Shown here one piece after another: positions 26,526 to 39,200 of a DNA stretch of 64,000 nt. Where the stretch lies: assembly GCA_013400155.1 (NCBI GenBank), contig VXBM01000424.1, positions 172,745 to 236,744 of the forward strand, written 5' to 3'. The notes under the pieces are model-generated. The model worked only from the letters and a program-made list of their open reading frames with translations. It made no database searches and was not told where the DNA came from. Position 1 is the first letter of the stretch. The number at the start of each line of letters is the position of its first letter. Both the position numbers and the translations under genes were made by a program. Source of the stretch: Helopsaltes ochotensis (Eukaryota > Chordata > Aves > Passeriformes > Locustellidae).

Positions 26526-29079
26526 CAAAAAAACACTGCTATGCAAGTGAAGAAATAGAGGTTTCAATAATGGGAGACAGCATGTACACTTTCTGAGCGA
26601 GATCACTGACACATCCAAATATGAATATTTCATATAAACCACTTTTTAAATCATGCTTTTTAAATCACCTTTTGCTGGCAGTCACCAGAGCCAGCAAAAT
26701 TTCCCAATGTTTCATTCTGGCAAAGGTCAGTGATGAATCAAATTTCATTCTCTTAAAAATTTCCATTTCTCTTGTGGCTGTGTCACTGCCTTGATTGTTT
26801 GGGGTTTGTTTTGTTTCCTTTATCCCCTCTCTATTATGGTATTTTTTTAAAAAAAGCAGTGAGATTAATATTTTTGCAAAGAAAGATTTTTAGGAGGTGT
26901 TTTGACATAATTTTTTTTTTCACTCTTGGGAAACATAAGCTCGTAAGTAAGCTTTTCTCTGTTGTGCAACTTGTGGTTGTTACCTCCTGCTGTATTAATG
27001 CACTGTGTGCTCCTCAGCAGAGCATGGGCAGCAAGCTTCGAGCTCCATCTCCACTCATTTACAGGTTGGCCAGCTTGGGCACAGAGCATTCCTCACTGTG
27101 TGTCTGCACATGTCGGTGTGTGGTCTCCTAATTAAGATTTGTTGTCATCCAAGTAGTTCAAATAAAGTTTCGTGTGTGGTTTCCACTTTTCCTGTTGTGG
27201 TACTTCTATGATTTTAGTGTTCAAGGATGAGATTTCTCTGAACCTGCATGGAGGCAAAAAGCAGAGCACCTAGAGAAAGTATATTTAGGTATAAATATTT
27301 TAGCGTTTCATTAGATGCATTTAGTTGGCATGATGTTGCCTATCTGAAAATTGTTTTATAATACTTTCATTCCATTTTTCTTTCATTTCAGTTTCCATCA
27401 GCAAGGCAAAATAGTCTTTGCTTTAATTATTCTTCATTAAGATTCATATCTCTGAGATTAAACTGAGATAAGCTTTAGCAATTCTCAGGTTGCAGTTGTC
27501 TAAAGAGGAGCCGGGTTGGGGAAGCAAACTCCCTGATTTCCAGCAAGTAAAAATGGGAAAAATCAGCTACACTCCCTGAATCCTCACTACAGTGCATACA
27601 TGCTTACCCCAGACATGGGGCACACCATGCTTTTGAGTTAAGAGATGCTGAAGAAGATACGTCCTTGGCAATGCCTTTGAGAATTTGTTATGAGATGTGT
27701 CCCTCTGCTGATAATATCCAGGGACAGATGTCTCTTCCATTCTTCAGATGTATCTCAAATAAGAAATCCAGATGTTAGGCTGGCCTCTTTCTCCATTTTA
27801 AAATCCTCACTGGGCTCTTGCTTACGTAGCAAACGCTTTGGTCATTCCATCCTTTGGGATTTTACAATTTTGAATATGCAATGTCAGTCACAGGACTCTG
27901 AGATTTGTTTTTGTCATATCATGGGTGGTTTTTATTGTAAGAATATTGCACTGGCAAGGGACCAGCTAAAGGGATCACTGGTGAATGAGGTGGAGTTTTT
28001 GGTAGTTTTGTTCGCGTTTCAGTGATGCAGTTCTAAAGGTCTCAAGCTTGTTATGAAGATATTGTTTAATGAGTCTTCTAAATGTGTTGTATTACTGGAG
28101 TGGCCTGGCACCACAAATGACAGGAGAGTTTCTGTCCTGCCAGTACCCAGCCTGTGTGTGGCTGTCCCCAAGTCAGTCAGTCTGTCTTGAAAAGGAGCAT
28201 CACTCCTTCCTGAACAATCTGCATATCCTTTTGCTTTCCAAATGGTCAAAAAAATACATTTCTAAAAAATAGTAAAAATGTTTCGAATTTATCTGGTTAC
28301 TGACTTAACTTTAAGATGCACAGATCTCCCCGTATTGGTTGTTCAAATTTTCCACTTGACCTTGATTTCACCAGCAGATAAGAGATTTCCTATTAAAATT
28401 AGGATAATGAGCCATTGCAGTATGCCAGCTGCCCAGCCATTGTGGACTGTTTTTCTAGGCATTCCAGAAAGATTTTTTGGAGAGAAATTTGAATGAGCGT
28501 GGGATTTTATAGAAAAAAAAAGCTATAGAGAAATGTCAGTTCAGAGGAGAATTTGGTAGCTCACACCCATATAGTTAAAGAAGTTAATATTTTTTTACAG
28601 TCTGAGTCTAGTCCAGAGTTTCTTGTCTTGGTTTGAGTACTCCCTGTCTTGGTGCGAGGCATTTTCTGCCCTTACAGAGGAGATTAAATCTTAGCTGAAG
28701 CTCAGAAGGGAAACCAGCTTTGTGTATATTACTCAGTGTCATGAATTTTTTGTGATTTTGAGAAGTCTGATATTAGCTGTCCTTATGTTGTTTTGGATCT
28801 CAGATGGCTTAGAGTATGTTTTTGTTTTTTCTTTCTCTTACTTTTCTCTCTTCCTTCCTGCCCGCCCCCCCCCAAGAGAACCAAAAAGATAAGGACAGTT
28901 GCTTTAAATATTCATGCACCTGTCTAGTAGGAGCCAGTGACCAAACAGTTCTTTGCACATATCTCAGCTACTGTGTTTGGCACTAAATCAGCATATCTAT
29001 TATTGATTTTTAAAAGAAGTGCTGTGGGGGCACCTCATGTTCCTAAGTGAAAGTATTGCAGAGATCAGTCTTTCCTGTT
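26526..29079. other. non-coding DNA, no gene recognised
   Basis: No gene or repeat is recognised apart from small homopolymers (a C-run at about 28865-28873 next to CT-rich sequence). A 119-codon frame at 26772-27131 is cysteine- and phenylalanine-rich, without family resemblance, and is opposed by an open minus-strand frame. Confidence 0.45.
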
Positions 29080-29212
29080 GGAGTGAACCAGGCTGGATGG
29101 GGCTTTGAGCCAGCTTGGTCTAGTGGAAGGTGTCCCTGGCCATGGTGGGGGTTTTGGAACAAAATGACCTTTAAGATCCCTTTGAACCCAAACCCTTCTC
29201 AGATTCTATGAT
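29080..29212 (+). mobile_element. CR1 LINE 3' fragment, plus orientation
   Basis: Contains the 3' UTR phrases GGCTGGATGGGGCTTTGAG, then CTTGGTCTAGTGGAAGGTGT, then CCTTTAAGATCCCTTTGAAC, and ends in AGATTCTATGAT, the CR1 tail. About 130 bp remain, wholly non-coding. It matches the 'summarily decided/fall back on GTCTAGTGGAAGGTGTCCCT' class of avian CR1, unlike the 16.5-kb copy. Confidence 0.9.
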
Positions 29213-32200
29213 ACAAATCTGCTTGCACAGGCCTTGTTAAGTTACTTAATGGGAAAAAAAATCCAAGAAAGAGTGTTAATGAGAAAGGAGTGGAATGGTG
29301 ACTTGCACAGATGCTAGTGCACACCACAGCAGCTGTACTCCACTGTGCCTGCCTGCAGAAAGCAGGTCTGTCCATCATCAGGAAGAAGCACTGAGCTCTC
29401 AATGGTAACAAACAGAGAAAATAAATTTAATATACTGTATACTAAATTGGGAAAGGAGGATCTGGTGCTTTTATAGCTGTCCTGATAAGTCCTCGCTCAT
29501 AAATTCTACTGAAATTTATGCTATATTATTTATTTTCTCTACCTTTTCTTGCAATTCCACGTTAACATTTAAAAATACTCACTGTGGTGTATGTGGCCCT
29601 CCTCAGCTGTGCTAAGGGTGTTGTGTTGAGAGATTTGTCTGAAACATGTTGCCCCTAAAGGGCACCATCTTGGAGTGATAAAGTGCTACCGGACATCTAT
29701 TACCGGAACAGTTCCTGTGCTTAAACAGGGCAGTTAGTGCATGGTTCTGCCTTGGGCTGTCCATCCTGCATCTACCAGTGCTGCCTGTCTGAGGATTTGC
29801 TGTCCTGCTGGCAGAGACATGAGTCCTCACAGAGGGTTGTCCACACTGCTGCTTCATGGTCCCATGTGTGAGATGTGTAATCATGAGAATATTGTGTGTT
29901 ACATTGAAGAACTTATACAGTCTGTAACCTAGACAGTTCAGAACTTGGTCCCTCTCCACATTACTCTATAAGCTTTATGCATTGACAGTTTTGTCAGTGC
30001 ACGCTGCTGTTGCAGATGCTAAATAAGCCGGGGTTTTGTTCCATGTCATGAATGATGAAACCAGTCATGCACTAAAAGCTCCACAGAACATATATCTGTT
30101 TGAGTTTTGTATGTAGATCTTCTTCAGTCATTTCTGTCCTAGGTCCAGAGCCAAGATTGTTAAACTCCATGTGGTGTGTGCTTTCCTGGTGGTTTCACAG
30201 TTTAATGGATACCCTCTTGGGAAATCCTTGAGACCTGGAGCAACATGTGTATTGTGGCACCAGAGGATTATGGCAACTCACTGTACAAGAACTACTCCAG
30301 TATTGATACTTCCACTTTTTATTACTGTGACCTCTTTCTAACACTTAGAAGATAAAATAGGCTATATATTCTTCGCATAGTGTACACTGGTGTTCACTAA
30401 ACAACAACATCTTCCACTATATAGTTCACAGTGACATTCATATCATAAATGTGTCTGTTTGAATTACTACTGTTGGAATAAACCACGTGTATGTGAGTTA
30501 TTTTGTCTGTATACTTGTATCATTTAGAAAGTAGAAGTGTATACTTGTTGGTAGGGGAAGAAGAAAGCTCTTTTGTGCACGCACTTAGGTGATAACTGTG
30601 TTCTGGAGCTCTCTTAGAAGCCATTGTGATAGTGGGTATTCCTCAGTTTAGCATTTCTGCCCTTCTGCTGGCTGTCACCAGCCTCACAGCCAAGAGGAAA
30701 ACTGCTTCTCCCCTTCCTCCATCACTGCCTTTTTTCCACATAAAAAGATGTGTAGAAAGCTGCATCCCACAGCAGAGGTTTTCCTCCCAAAGAAATACAT
30801 TGACTTATTTTTTCCCTTACCTATTGCATACACAAATGCTTAATTGCAGGAATATTATCTCAAAATTTTAAAATTATGTGCTTTTCTGTCAGCCAATTTA
30901 TTGTGAAGATATTTGCAATCATTTTTAGCAGGTGACACAAAATAGAAAGGTTTGGATTTTTTTTTCTGTGTGGACTTCAATAACTGGTTTAAATCTCAAA
31001 AAAGTAGCTAATAATTCTGGGGAGAAAAAGGAAGTGTTCTATATGAAATGAAAGATGTATTGATTGACTAGACAGGAGTAGTGTTTTGTAAATTCAATAT
31101 TGCCATGGTTTAAAAAAGCATCATCTAAAATAAATGTTTTAAAAAAGGGAAAGAAACTAAGGAAGAAAAAGCAAAATTCTTACACATAGATGTATAAAAA
31201 TTAGAGAGTAGATTTTTCTTGCTTTTTATTGTTAGCTTGGAACATATCCTGTCATCCCTCCCAGCAAGGGAGGTGCGGAGGATTTTTAAGCACACAAATA
31301 TTTTGCTCTTTGACCTTAACTTTGGGTATGGGAACACAGATCATCACTGTTCATTCCATATTTTCATCTCAAAATCAGCTAGCACCTGCCCTTAAATAAC
31401 ACCAACATTTACATATTGATATTTTCCCCTCAGTTACTTGTAAAGTAGCTGGCATTGATTCCATGCCCTACAAAATTTTTATTATAGAAACAGAAGTTTC
31501 TCTTCTTTATTTGGAAGTAGCCAAAAACACAGCAAAAGGGATTGTTTATCTATAATGAGGACTTAAAAGGCACAAATTTTTGTTCTCCTTCATTGATGAA
31601 TTAAAAATTACATTTTGACATTTTGGCGCTGTTTGCATTTGATTGTTCATTGATCCTCAGCACAGGTGCATTTCATCTTCCACATCAGATACTGCATCAT
31701 GTGCAAGCTTGTGTTCTGAGACTTTCCTAATGACCTTTTAATTAGTTGTTATTATTACCCAGTTCATAGGCTTCAGCCACACTGATGTCATCATTTATCT
31801 CGCCTTTCATGTGAATCAGTCCTGATTGCCGTTGTGGCTGCCTTGCACTTCTTCCCCTCCCTTCTTCCTGGCATGGACTGGCCTTAGTGTCCTGTTTCCA
31901 TGACCTTCAACACTGATGTGCATGCACCTACCTGCAGTGTTACTGCTATGTTATGTTTTGGGTTTTTTTATGCCTTTTTCATTTTTTTCTTCTTGTCTTC
32001 TTTTTTCAGAAACCTCTGGAGTACTACATTCCCCTGTTCAGAGTGTGGACAACAGTTTGGCATTCTGCTTTTACAGGTACCTTTCTGAGTTAAAATGCAC
32101 TTTTTTTTTCCCAAGGGTTGATAAAAGGAGAGCAAATCCAGAATGATTTTACTATGTCCTCCTCTGCTGTCTCGGGAGGTATGTTGTGATAATGAGTTTC

Positions 32201-32344
32201 TCTTCCTCCACTTTTACTAGTCGATTGGGCTGTCAGATTCATTACTTGCACATATATAGTTGAATGCCATTTCAGAAGGATTGAGGCTTTCTCTTCTCTT
32301 GTGGATCTCAGTCACACAGACATGTATGTGTTAATGTTGCAGAA
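29213..32344. other. non-coding DNA, no gene recognised
   Basis: No exon or repeat is recognised. A minus-strand frame of 115 codons (29612-29959) is cysteine/histidine-scattered without a zinc-finger spacing and is not assigned. The rest is AT-rich, intron-like DNA. Confidence 0.45.
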
Positions 32345-32712
32345 TCCTTTTTGGAAGTACTCCAGTAGTTCCAGGCTTTTTCTCACCCTTTATTCCCAAC
32401 CTGTACTTTGGTTACAGTTGCTATATTCAGTAAATTTGTTTTAGCTTTTTACAGTGGAGACCTCCAGTGCAAGTGAAAGCTTTTTGCCTTAGTCCTCCAG
32501 AGCTTTCTATTTATTTCTGTTACTTACCTGACTCCTTTTTGGAAGTATTCCAGTAGTTCCAGGCTTTTTACCATCCTTTATTCCCAGCCTGTATTTTGGT
32601 TACTGTTTTTTCATTCAGTAGATCACGTTAGCTTTTTGTAGCAGAGACCTTCAGTTCAAATGAGCACTGGTAGCCTCAGTACTTCAGAGCTTTCTGTTAC
32701 TTATTTGGTTAT
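32345..32712. repeat. two-copy tandem repeat, unit about 188 bp
   Basis: Unit 1 (32345-32532) and unit 2 (32533 to about 32712) both begin TCCTTTTTGGAAGTA, continue with CCAGTAGTTCCAGGCTTTTT, CCTTTATTCCCA and CAGAGACC/GGAGACC-like segments, and end at CAGAGCTTTCT followed by GTTACTTA. The offset is constant at 187-188 bases from start to end, so this is one tandem duplication. Substitutions scattered along it suggest considerable age. It directly abuts the next CR1 copy. Confidence 0.9.
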
Positions 32713-32738
32713 CACTACTACTTTCAAATACTGGGTCA

Positions 32739-34145
32739 CAGAGAATCAGAGAATGGGTGAAGTTGGAAGGGACCATAGTGGGTCATTGGTCTAACCTCCC
32801 TGCTTAAACAGTGTCATCCTAAAGTACATGGCACAGAATTTTGTCCAGACAGTTCTTCAATATCTCCAGTGAGGGAGACTCCACAACCCTTCTGGGCAAT
32901 TTGTTCCAGTGCTCGGTAAAGAAGTTCTGCTTGTTAAGAAGTTGTTCCTCATATCCGGGTGGATCAGTCTGCCTGTTGCCTCTTGTTCATTGCTTGGCAC
33001 CACTGAGAAATGCCTGGATCCATCCTCCTGCTACCTTCCCTTCAGATACTGATAGGTATTGATGAGGTCCCCTCTCAGTCATCTCTTCTCAAGGCTGAAC
33101 AGGCCCAACTCCCTCAGCCTTTCCTCATAAGAGAGATGTTCCAGTCCCTTAATCATCTTTTACTGGACCTGCTCCAGGAGCTCCTTGTCTCTGTTGCCCT
33201 GAGGAGCCCAGAACTGCCCACAGCACCCCAGATGTGGCCTCACCAGGGCTGAGGAGAGGGGCAGGATCACCTCCCTCGGCCTGCTGGCAATGCCCTTCCT
33301 AGTGCAGCCCAGGACACCATTGATCCTCTTGGCCACAGGAACACACTGCAGGCTCATGGGCAGATGTTGGCCACCAGGACCCCCAGGTCCTTCTCTGCAG
33401 AGCTGCTGCTTTCTGGCAGGTCGGCCCCCAGCCTGTGCTGGTTCATGTGATTGTTCCTCCCCAGGTGCAGGACCCTGCATTTACCTTTGTTAAACTTCAG
33501 AAGATCTGCCCATCTCTCCAAACTGTTGAGGTCCCTCTGCAGGGCCTCACATCCCTCTGAGGAATCGATACTGCTCCCAGCTTGGTGTCATCAGTGAACT
33601 TGCTGAGGAGGTATTTACCCTTTCATCCAAATTACTGATGAACAAGTTAAGCAGTACTGGGCCCACTGTAGAACTCTGGGGGACACCACTGGTGATAGGC
33701 CTCTGACTAGATGCTGTGCCACTGATTATGACCCTTGGGATCTGCTGTTTAGCCTGTTCTCAATCCACCTCACTGTCCATGTATCCAGCCCACAATTCCT
33801 GAGTTTGCCTAAGAGGATGTTGTGAGAGATAGGATAAAAAGCCTTGCTCAAGTCAAGGTAGGCAATATCCACAGCTCTCCCCTCATGCATCCAGCCAGTT
33901 GTTTCATCACAGAAGGCAATCAAGTTGGTCAAGCATGATTTCTCTTTAGTGAGGTACTAAACTGATACTAGTGAGGTAATAAACTGCTACTCCTGAGCAC
34001 TTTCTTGTCATCCATATGGATAGAAATGGCCTCCAGAATGAGCCACTCTATCACCTTTCCAGAGGAAAGTAAGGCTGGCTAGCCCTATGCTCTTTCCTGC
34101 CCATTTTGAAAGCTGGGGTGCTTTTTTCCAGTCCTCAATCATAAG
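32739..34145 (-). mobile_element. CR1 LINE, longest copy (about 1.4 kb), minus orientation
   Basis: It starts with the inverted 3' tail (CAGAGAATCAGAGAATGG) and extends back through the 3' UTR and the C-terminal half of ORF2 into the reverse-transcriptase domain. The minus-strand frame at 33726-33932 shows RT motif A in the form AVDIAYLDLSKAF followed by Y instead of the usual D, then SHNILLGKLRNCGLDTWTVRW, typical CR1 RT. Frames are broken and the 5' end is missing, so it cannot move. An internal 22-bp duplication lies at 33949-33992. Homology fades near 34145. Confidence 0.92.
33949..33992. repeat. 22-bp tandem duplication inside CR1
   Basis: GTGAGGTACTAAACTGATACTA (33949-33970) is followed at once by a copy with a few changes (33971-33992). 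Other CR1 copies have a single version of this stretch, so the duplication arose after insertion or in this lineage. Confidence 0.75.
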
Positions 34146-37100
34146 TCCATCCACAACACTCTGGGCTTGATCTCAAGGTCTGAGCAGAAGATGAGCATTA
34201 AAGTTTAAAATCTATAATTTTTTCACTAAAGATCAAAAAAAAAAGTGTCAGGAATAATGGAAAGAGTAGCTTCATCCTTGGTGAGTACAAGTAAGCCAGC
34301 TGAAACCTATGAGGGCAGGAGGGACAGGAGCTGAACATGTGGCACTTCGTAACAACGGTTGTACAATTCTTGAAAGATTAATAGGGCACTTCTGGTGTTT
34401 CATTGTAGCAAAGAAAAAAATCAGTAATCAATGTCTGATGTGTCATGTGTCAAATTAGCAACACATTTCACTAATACTTAGTTTTAATTCTGCTCAATAA
34501 AAGGCATTTCATGTTCATCTGTTTTCAATCAGCATATTTGGCTCCAGAACATAAATTTGCATTGTGTGGGATCTTAAATTAACAATTATCGCTGCTGTTT
34601 TATTTCAAGACGAAATGTTAAGTCTGAGAGTACACATGGCTAATTTAAGAGTAAAAATCTGTTCCCAGAATGTGAAAATCATCTCAGAAGCCATTTCTGT
34701 TAGCTGAGGAATTGGGAGCTTGAAATTCCAGATACTTTTCAAGCATAGTATGAAATTAGGGCAGCAAAACAGTTTTAGCTGTGCCATGGACTGACACCAG
34801 GAACATTCAAAGATCTGGGTTAATTTTTGTGATCACAACTTAACTTGCACTAATTTCACAATCACATTTCATATTTTTATCTTCCTCATGTTGTGCTGTA
34901 TGGGATTTATTTCTGCCGTCTTAGAAATAGGATTCAACACTTTGTGTTCATACAGATGCTCCAGTAGGTCTGTAGATTTGTTGGAAATATATTGCTCATT
35001 TTGTCAACAGAAAAGATTGGATTCATGATTTATGGTGAAAGCGGCATTCAGTCCTGGCTGAGATGACACAGCCAGCCTTCCCTTTTCATTAGCTTTTAAA
35101 GAATACCTTGAAACCAGTCCAGATCAGTGATGAGCTGGAACTGGGACTGAGGGACATCTTCAGTGGAGGGGCTTAGTTCCCCAGCAGTGGTAGTGATGGT
35201 GTGCTGGCAGGGCACCTGGGCAGGAGAGGTTACCTTTATGAAGCAGGCTTGAACAGATGAAAAAACCATGTGTCCTCATTTGAGGTTTGGCACCTTGGTT
35301 TCCGAATCCCATTATTTGTCTGCTTTAGGCATCTTAACCCATCCATGCAGGGTTAAGTCGTTTCAGTCAACTACTTAAAAACTTGGCTGATACTCATCTA
35401 TTAACAAGGCTAAAGCAGTAGATACAAGATTAGCATACCTCTGTCCAATTTTTGGGTTTGGGATAAATTTCTTGGGTTACTTTGGGCAGCCAATATCAAT
35501 CCTGTATTTAACTTCCAGTTTGGAGATTTACTTTTGTTTACAGAAGAGGGGAGATTTTTTAATGTGGCTGTGTCTCACATATCTTAGAGGAGAATGGATA
35601 TGTAGCAATCTTGGGGTAGTCCAATATTCTCAGGGACAGCAGGAATGCGGGAGTAGTTTAAGCAGTCTTTCTAAGCAATAGTCTATGGCACCTGTGAAGA
35701 CAGGGTGGAGGGCATGACTAGCTCAGCACTCCCCAGGGACAAGCCTGTTTTGTATCTGGTCATGCAGTCAGCACGTGAAAAGGGTCTGAAGCATTGCCAA
35801 AAGGAAGAACTGGATTTACTGAGGAGTTTGCAGCAAACCTCAGCACTCGTTCAATTGACTGGTCAGTATTTTTGGTTGCTGGATTTACTCCGCTATGCAT
35901 TTTCCTCCTGAAAGTGCACGATGCTCCGAGCCTGGTATTCCTCTGTGATATCCTCCTGCCAACCACCCAGTGCTAGCTCCTTTGCCCCCAGCCTTCTAAG
36001 CTCAGCAGACAGTGTGCCCCAGGCACAGAGTCTGCAGGAGTGAGAAGCTGTATCTGTCTCCTGCAACCCAAAATTGGTCTGGGTTAGCAGGAGCTTTGCT
36101 TCAGGAGGAGATTCACTGAGAGCTTCACCTTTCTCCACAATGCCCTTAGGCTCTGTTCCTTCTGCAGGATGTAGGAGCTGCGAGAGAGGAGATGAGGAAG
36201 AGAACTTGAGCCGTCTGCTCCTTTTTCATAAAATCCTTCTCTGTCCCTGTAATCTGCTCCTGCTTCCCAACTCACTGTTCAGTGCCACCTTCTTTATTCC
36301 CAACACCTTCACCTCTCTGTTCTTTGCCTGGTTAATGGCATTTCTCTTCTACCTCTCTGTGTCCTGTCATTTCTCACTTTTCTTTTGTCTGCCCCCACAC
36401 TCACAATTCCAGGTTTGGGGTTTCTTTAGTTTGTTTTTTTGGAGCTGGGATGCCTCCATTCTCCCTGCACTGCATTCCTCTCTCCATTTAATTAAGTGCA
36501 GTGGTCACAACTTGACAGAGCTTTTGTTTTCTGTAAGATGGTGAGGATTTTATGGTTTCTTAAAATCAGTGGTCAGGAAGAATTTCCAGCATCATCATCA
36601 AACCCCTCAGATAGGCAAAAACCATTCAAAAGTACCTGGACAGTCTGATCCCTAAGATGAGGTTTTTCAAGAACATTTAGTGAAAGGTCATTAAATTATA
36701 CAGTAACACAAAGCCCCACCTTAAGTGTCAAATTTGCATATTAAACAAAAGTTTGGATGCTCATTGATAATAGTTAGCTGGCTGTTCATCTCCAGTTAAG
36801 TAGGTTGTGAGCGGTTTGTGAGGGTCTATAGTTTAACATGGGGACTCTGTGGCACATATATCCCATACAGCATCCAAGAAGAAAATACACCCAGTGTATT
36901 CTAACAGCAAAAACCTCAACAGCTGTAGTCAATGCTGGTATAGTCTGAGGGGTTACACTCACAAGCTTGTGACCATGCACACTCACTTGTGTTGAGTTAT
37001 ACAGCTGTAATCATTAACTGCAACATCATCATAACAATGAAGACCTAAATTAGATTGTGTTCCAGAGATGGTTAAACTGGTATGTTTAACCATCTGCTTG

Positions 37101-38888
37101 AAGAACTCTGTAATATACAGATATGCCTTCAAGACATAATGTTATGCATGCCTTCATTTTTCTTTCTTGACTTCTAACAATATGTACCTTTAGACATGAG
37201 GTTGGAGAAAAAGGGAATGAACTGTCCTGTGGTATGGGAAAATGTCCTCTTATCTAGAGAAAAACATAGCTGTACCATTCAAAAATAAAATAAATCATGG
37301 AGTTGCTCTGAAGGTTGCCATGCCCTTGAACACTGTTGTAAATCATGTATGGTTTGGTTTTTTTGTTGTTGGTTTGTTTTTTTTTCCAAATACAGTTTTT
37401 AAAAGACTTGATTTGTTTTTACATAGTCGAAACTTTTATAGTGTGTTTATTTAAGAGAAAAAAATGCAATATTTCACGTGTGTAGAGTTGCAATGCTTAA
37501 AATGGTAAACTCAGGGCAATTAGGTTGTAGACATTATTTTTAAATAGCCATGCTGACTTTACTGCAGTAATATCTCATTACAGAAAAGAGTGTTTAATAC
37601 AAAGAGTTTTGACAAACAAGACCCCACAGCTAATCAGAAGAGCAGCTCAAAGTCCGCAGTTGTCAGAATTAGGCCGCTCATTGTATCCCCCTGGCTGAAC
37701 ATCATAATTTTTCTAATGGTACTGGTTTTACCATGCTCATTTTTTAATTGTGCCTACTATATTGCCTATTAAAGGTGGCCTTGTAAGTTTTTAATATCAG
37801 TAGCAGATGTTAATTAGCTACATTTTAATATTTATTTCTAAAGATTAAATGCTTTAGTTCATGTATAGAATTTATTAAAATAATTTTCCATGTAACAAGC
37901 TGTTAACATAAGAAAATATTTAAATATCATTAATTAGATGGCTTTCTGGTTTCTTACTTGTAAAATCTTGACAAGTATTATAAGAAATATTCTGCATGCT
38001 GGGGCACTATTTCTTTCAAATATATTTTCACAACATGTAAGAAACTTCAGGAAAGTGCTATTAAGCTTTGTTTTGAAACTTTGAAAATAAGCATTTTCAA
38101 AAGATTCTTTTACTATATACATCTATAAAGGAAAGGAAATTTTAAGTACGATGCCTTTTTCCATTTATAATAGCCCTTCATGGTTTCTGGTTTTATAACT
38201 GCGTAAATTGTTGAAATTGTTTTTCTTTTCTGGGCTGTATTTGTTTATTTTGGGTCCTCATGTAGTTGAATGTTTCTGGAGTTTTGCAGGATTAGTAACT
38301 GCAAGGGCGTGTCTAACTGAAGCTGTTTTCGTTGTGGGTTTATGGTTTTATACTTCTCACATAAAATCTGCTCATACCTATGATACTATGTTCCTTTAAT
38401 GTATTTCTCATTGTAAACAGTTTTAGAGAACTTTCATCAATAGCTAAGAGTCTAAACATGGCAACCTGATATTTCAGGATCTTGGGCCTTCTATGACAGT
38501 TGTGTAAATTTCGCCTTTCCCACAAGAACAAGTTGACAGCAGTGTTTATGTACATAAAATCGGAGATTGCTGAACTCTTATGGGAAATGGGAGATTGAAT
38601 CAAATCCCCAGTCCCCAAACTGGGGCAAGTTTCTGACCTCCTGAGGAAGAACAGAGCTGGTCTTCCTATTTCAGCTGAAATGTCCTACTTGCTAGAAATT
38701 ATTTAATTGCACTGGAGCAGGGTTAATAATCCAATTTCCTTGTCAAGAACCCTGTGTGGTCTTTTTTTTTTGCTTTTTTTCTTTATTTAAAGAAAACTTA
38801 AGGAAACTTGCAAATACTTTTTTTTTGTTTTGTTTTAAAGTGGAAGCCTTTGAAAGAAAGTGCTGGAGAAGGATCTGTCTCTACATAC
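34146..38888. other. non-coding DNA, partly element-like
   Basis: No gene is recognised. Between about 37560 and 37960 the sequence is AT-rich with repeated TAATTA homeodomain-type cores (37811-37816, 37931-37936) and little low-complexity sequence, which is the look of many conserved non-coding elements; conservation itself cannot be seen here. A 156-codon frame at 36074-36544 (Leu/Phe/Ser-rich) is not recognised and is probably chance. Confidence 0.4.
37066..37095. repeat. perfect 12-bp inverted repeat, 6-base loop
   Basis: Arms AGATGGTTAAAC (37066-37077) and GTTTAACCATCT (37084-37095) are exact reverse complements around TGGTAT. Base pairing stops at both ends, so the stem is too short for a typical miRNA precursor. 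It may be a dimeric protein-binding site or a chance hairpin. Confidence 0.85.
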
Positions 38889-39200
38889 TGAATCACAAAA
38901 TTGTTAGGGTTGGAAGGCACCTCTGGAGATCATCTAATGCAACCCACCTGCTAAGGCAGGGTCACCTAGAGCAGGTGACACAGGGACATGTCCAGGTGGG
39001 TTTTGAATGTCTTTAGAGAGGGAAATTCCACAACCTCCCTGCTCTGCCACCCTCAATGTAAGGAAGTTCTTCCTCATGCTGAGGTGGAACTTTCTCTGTT
39101 TTTGTTTATGGCCATCACTCCTTATCCCATCACTGGCACCACTGGAAGGAGTCTGACACCATCCTCTTGACACCCACATTTGAGACGTTTGGATAATACA
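38889..39200 (-). mobile_element. CR1 LINE 3' fragment, minus orientation
   Basis: TGAATCACAAAATTGTTAGG, GTTGGAAGGCACCTCTGGAG and CATCTAATGCAACCCACCTG form the inverted CR1 3' end of the 'GGAAGGGACCTCTGGAGATC' class. It continues through AGGGACATGTCCAGGTGGG and GGAAGTTCTTCCTCATG segments. It decays beyond about 39200 and no coding remnant is clear. Confidence 0.88.

Noticed and set aside
36074..36544. 156-codon Leu/Phe/Ser-rich frame that looks membrane-like
   Set aside because: Pyrimidine-rich DNA yields hydrophobic frames by composition; no conserved motif is seen.
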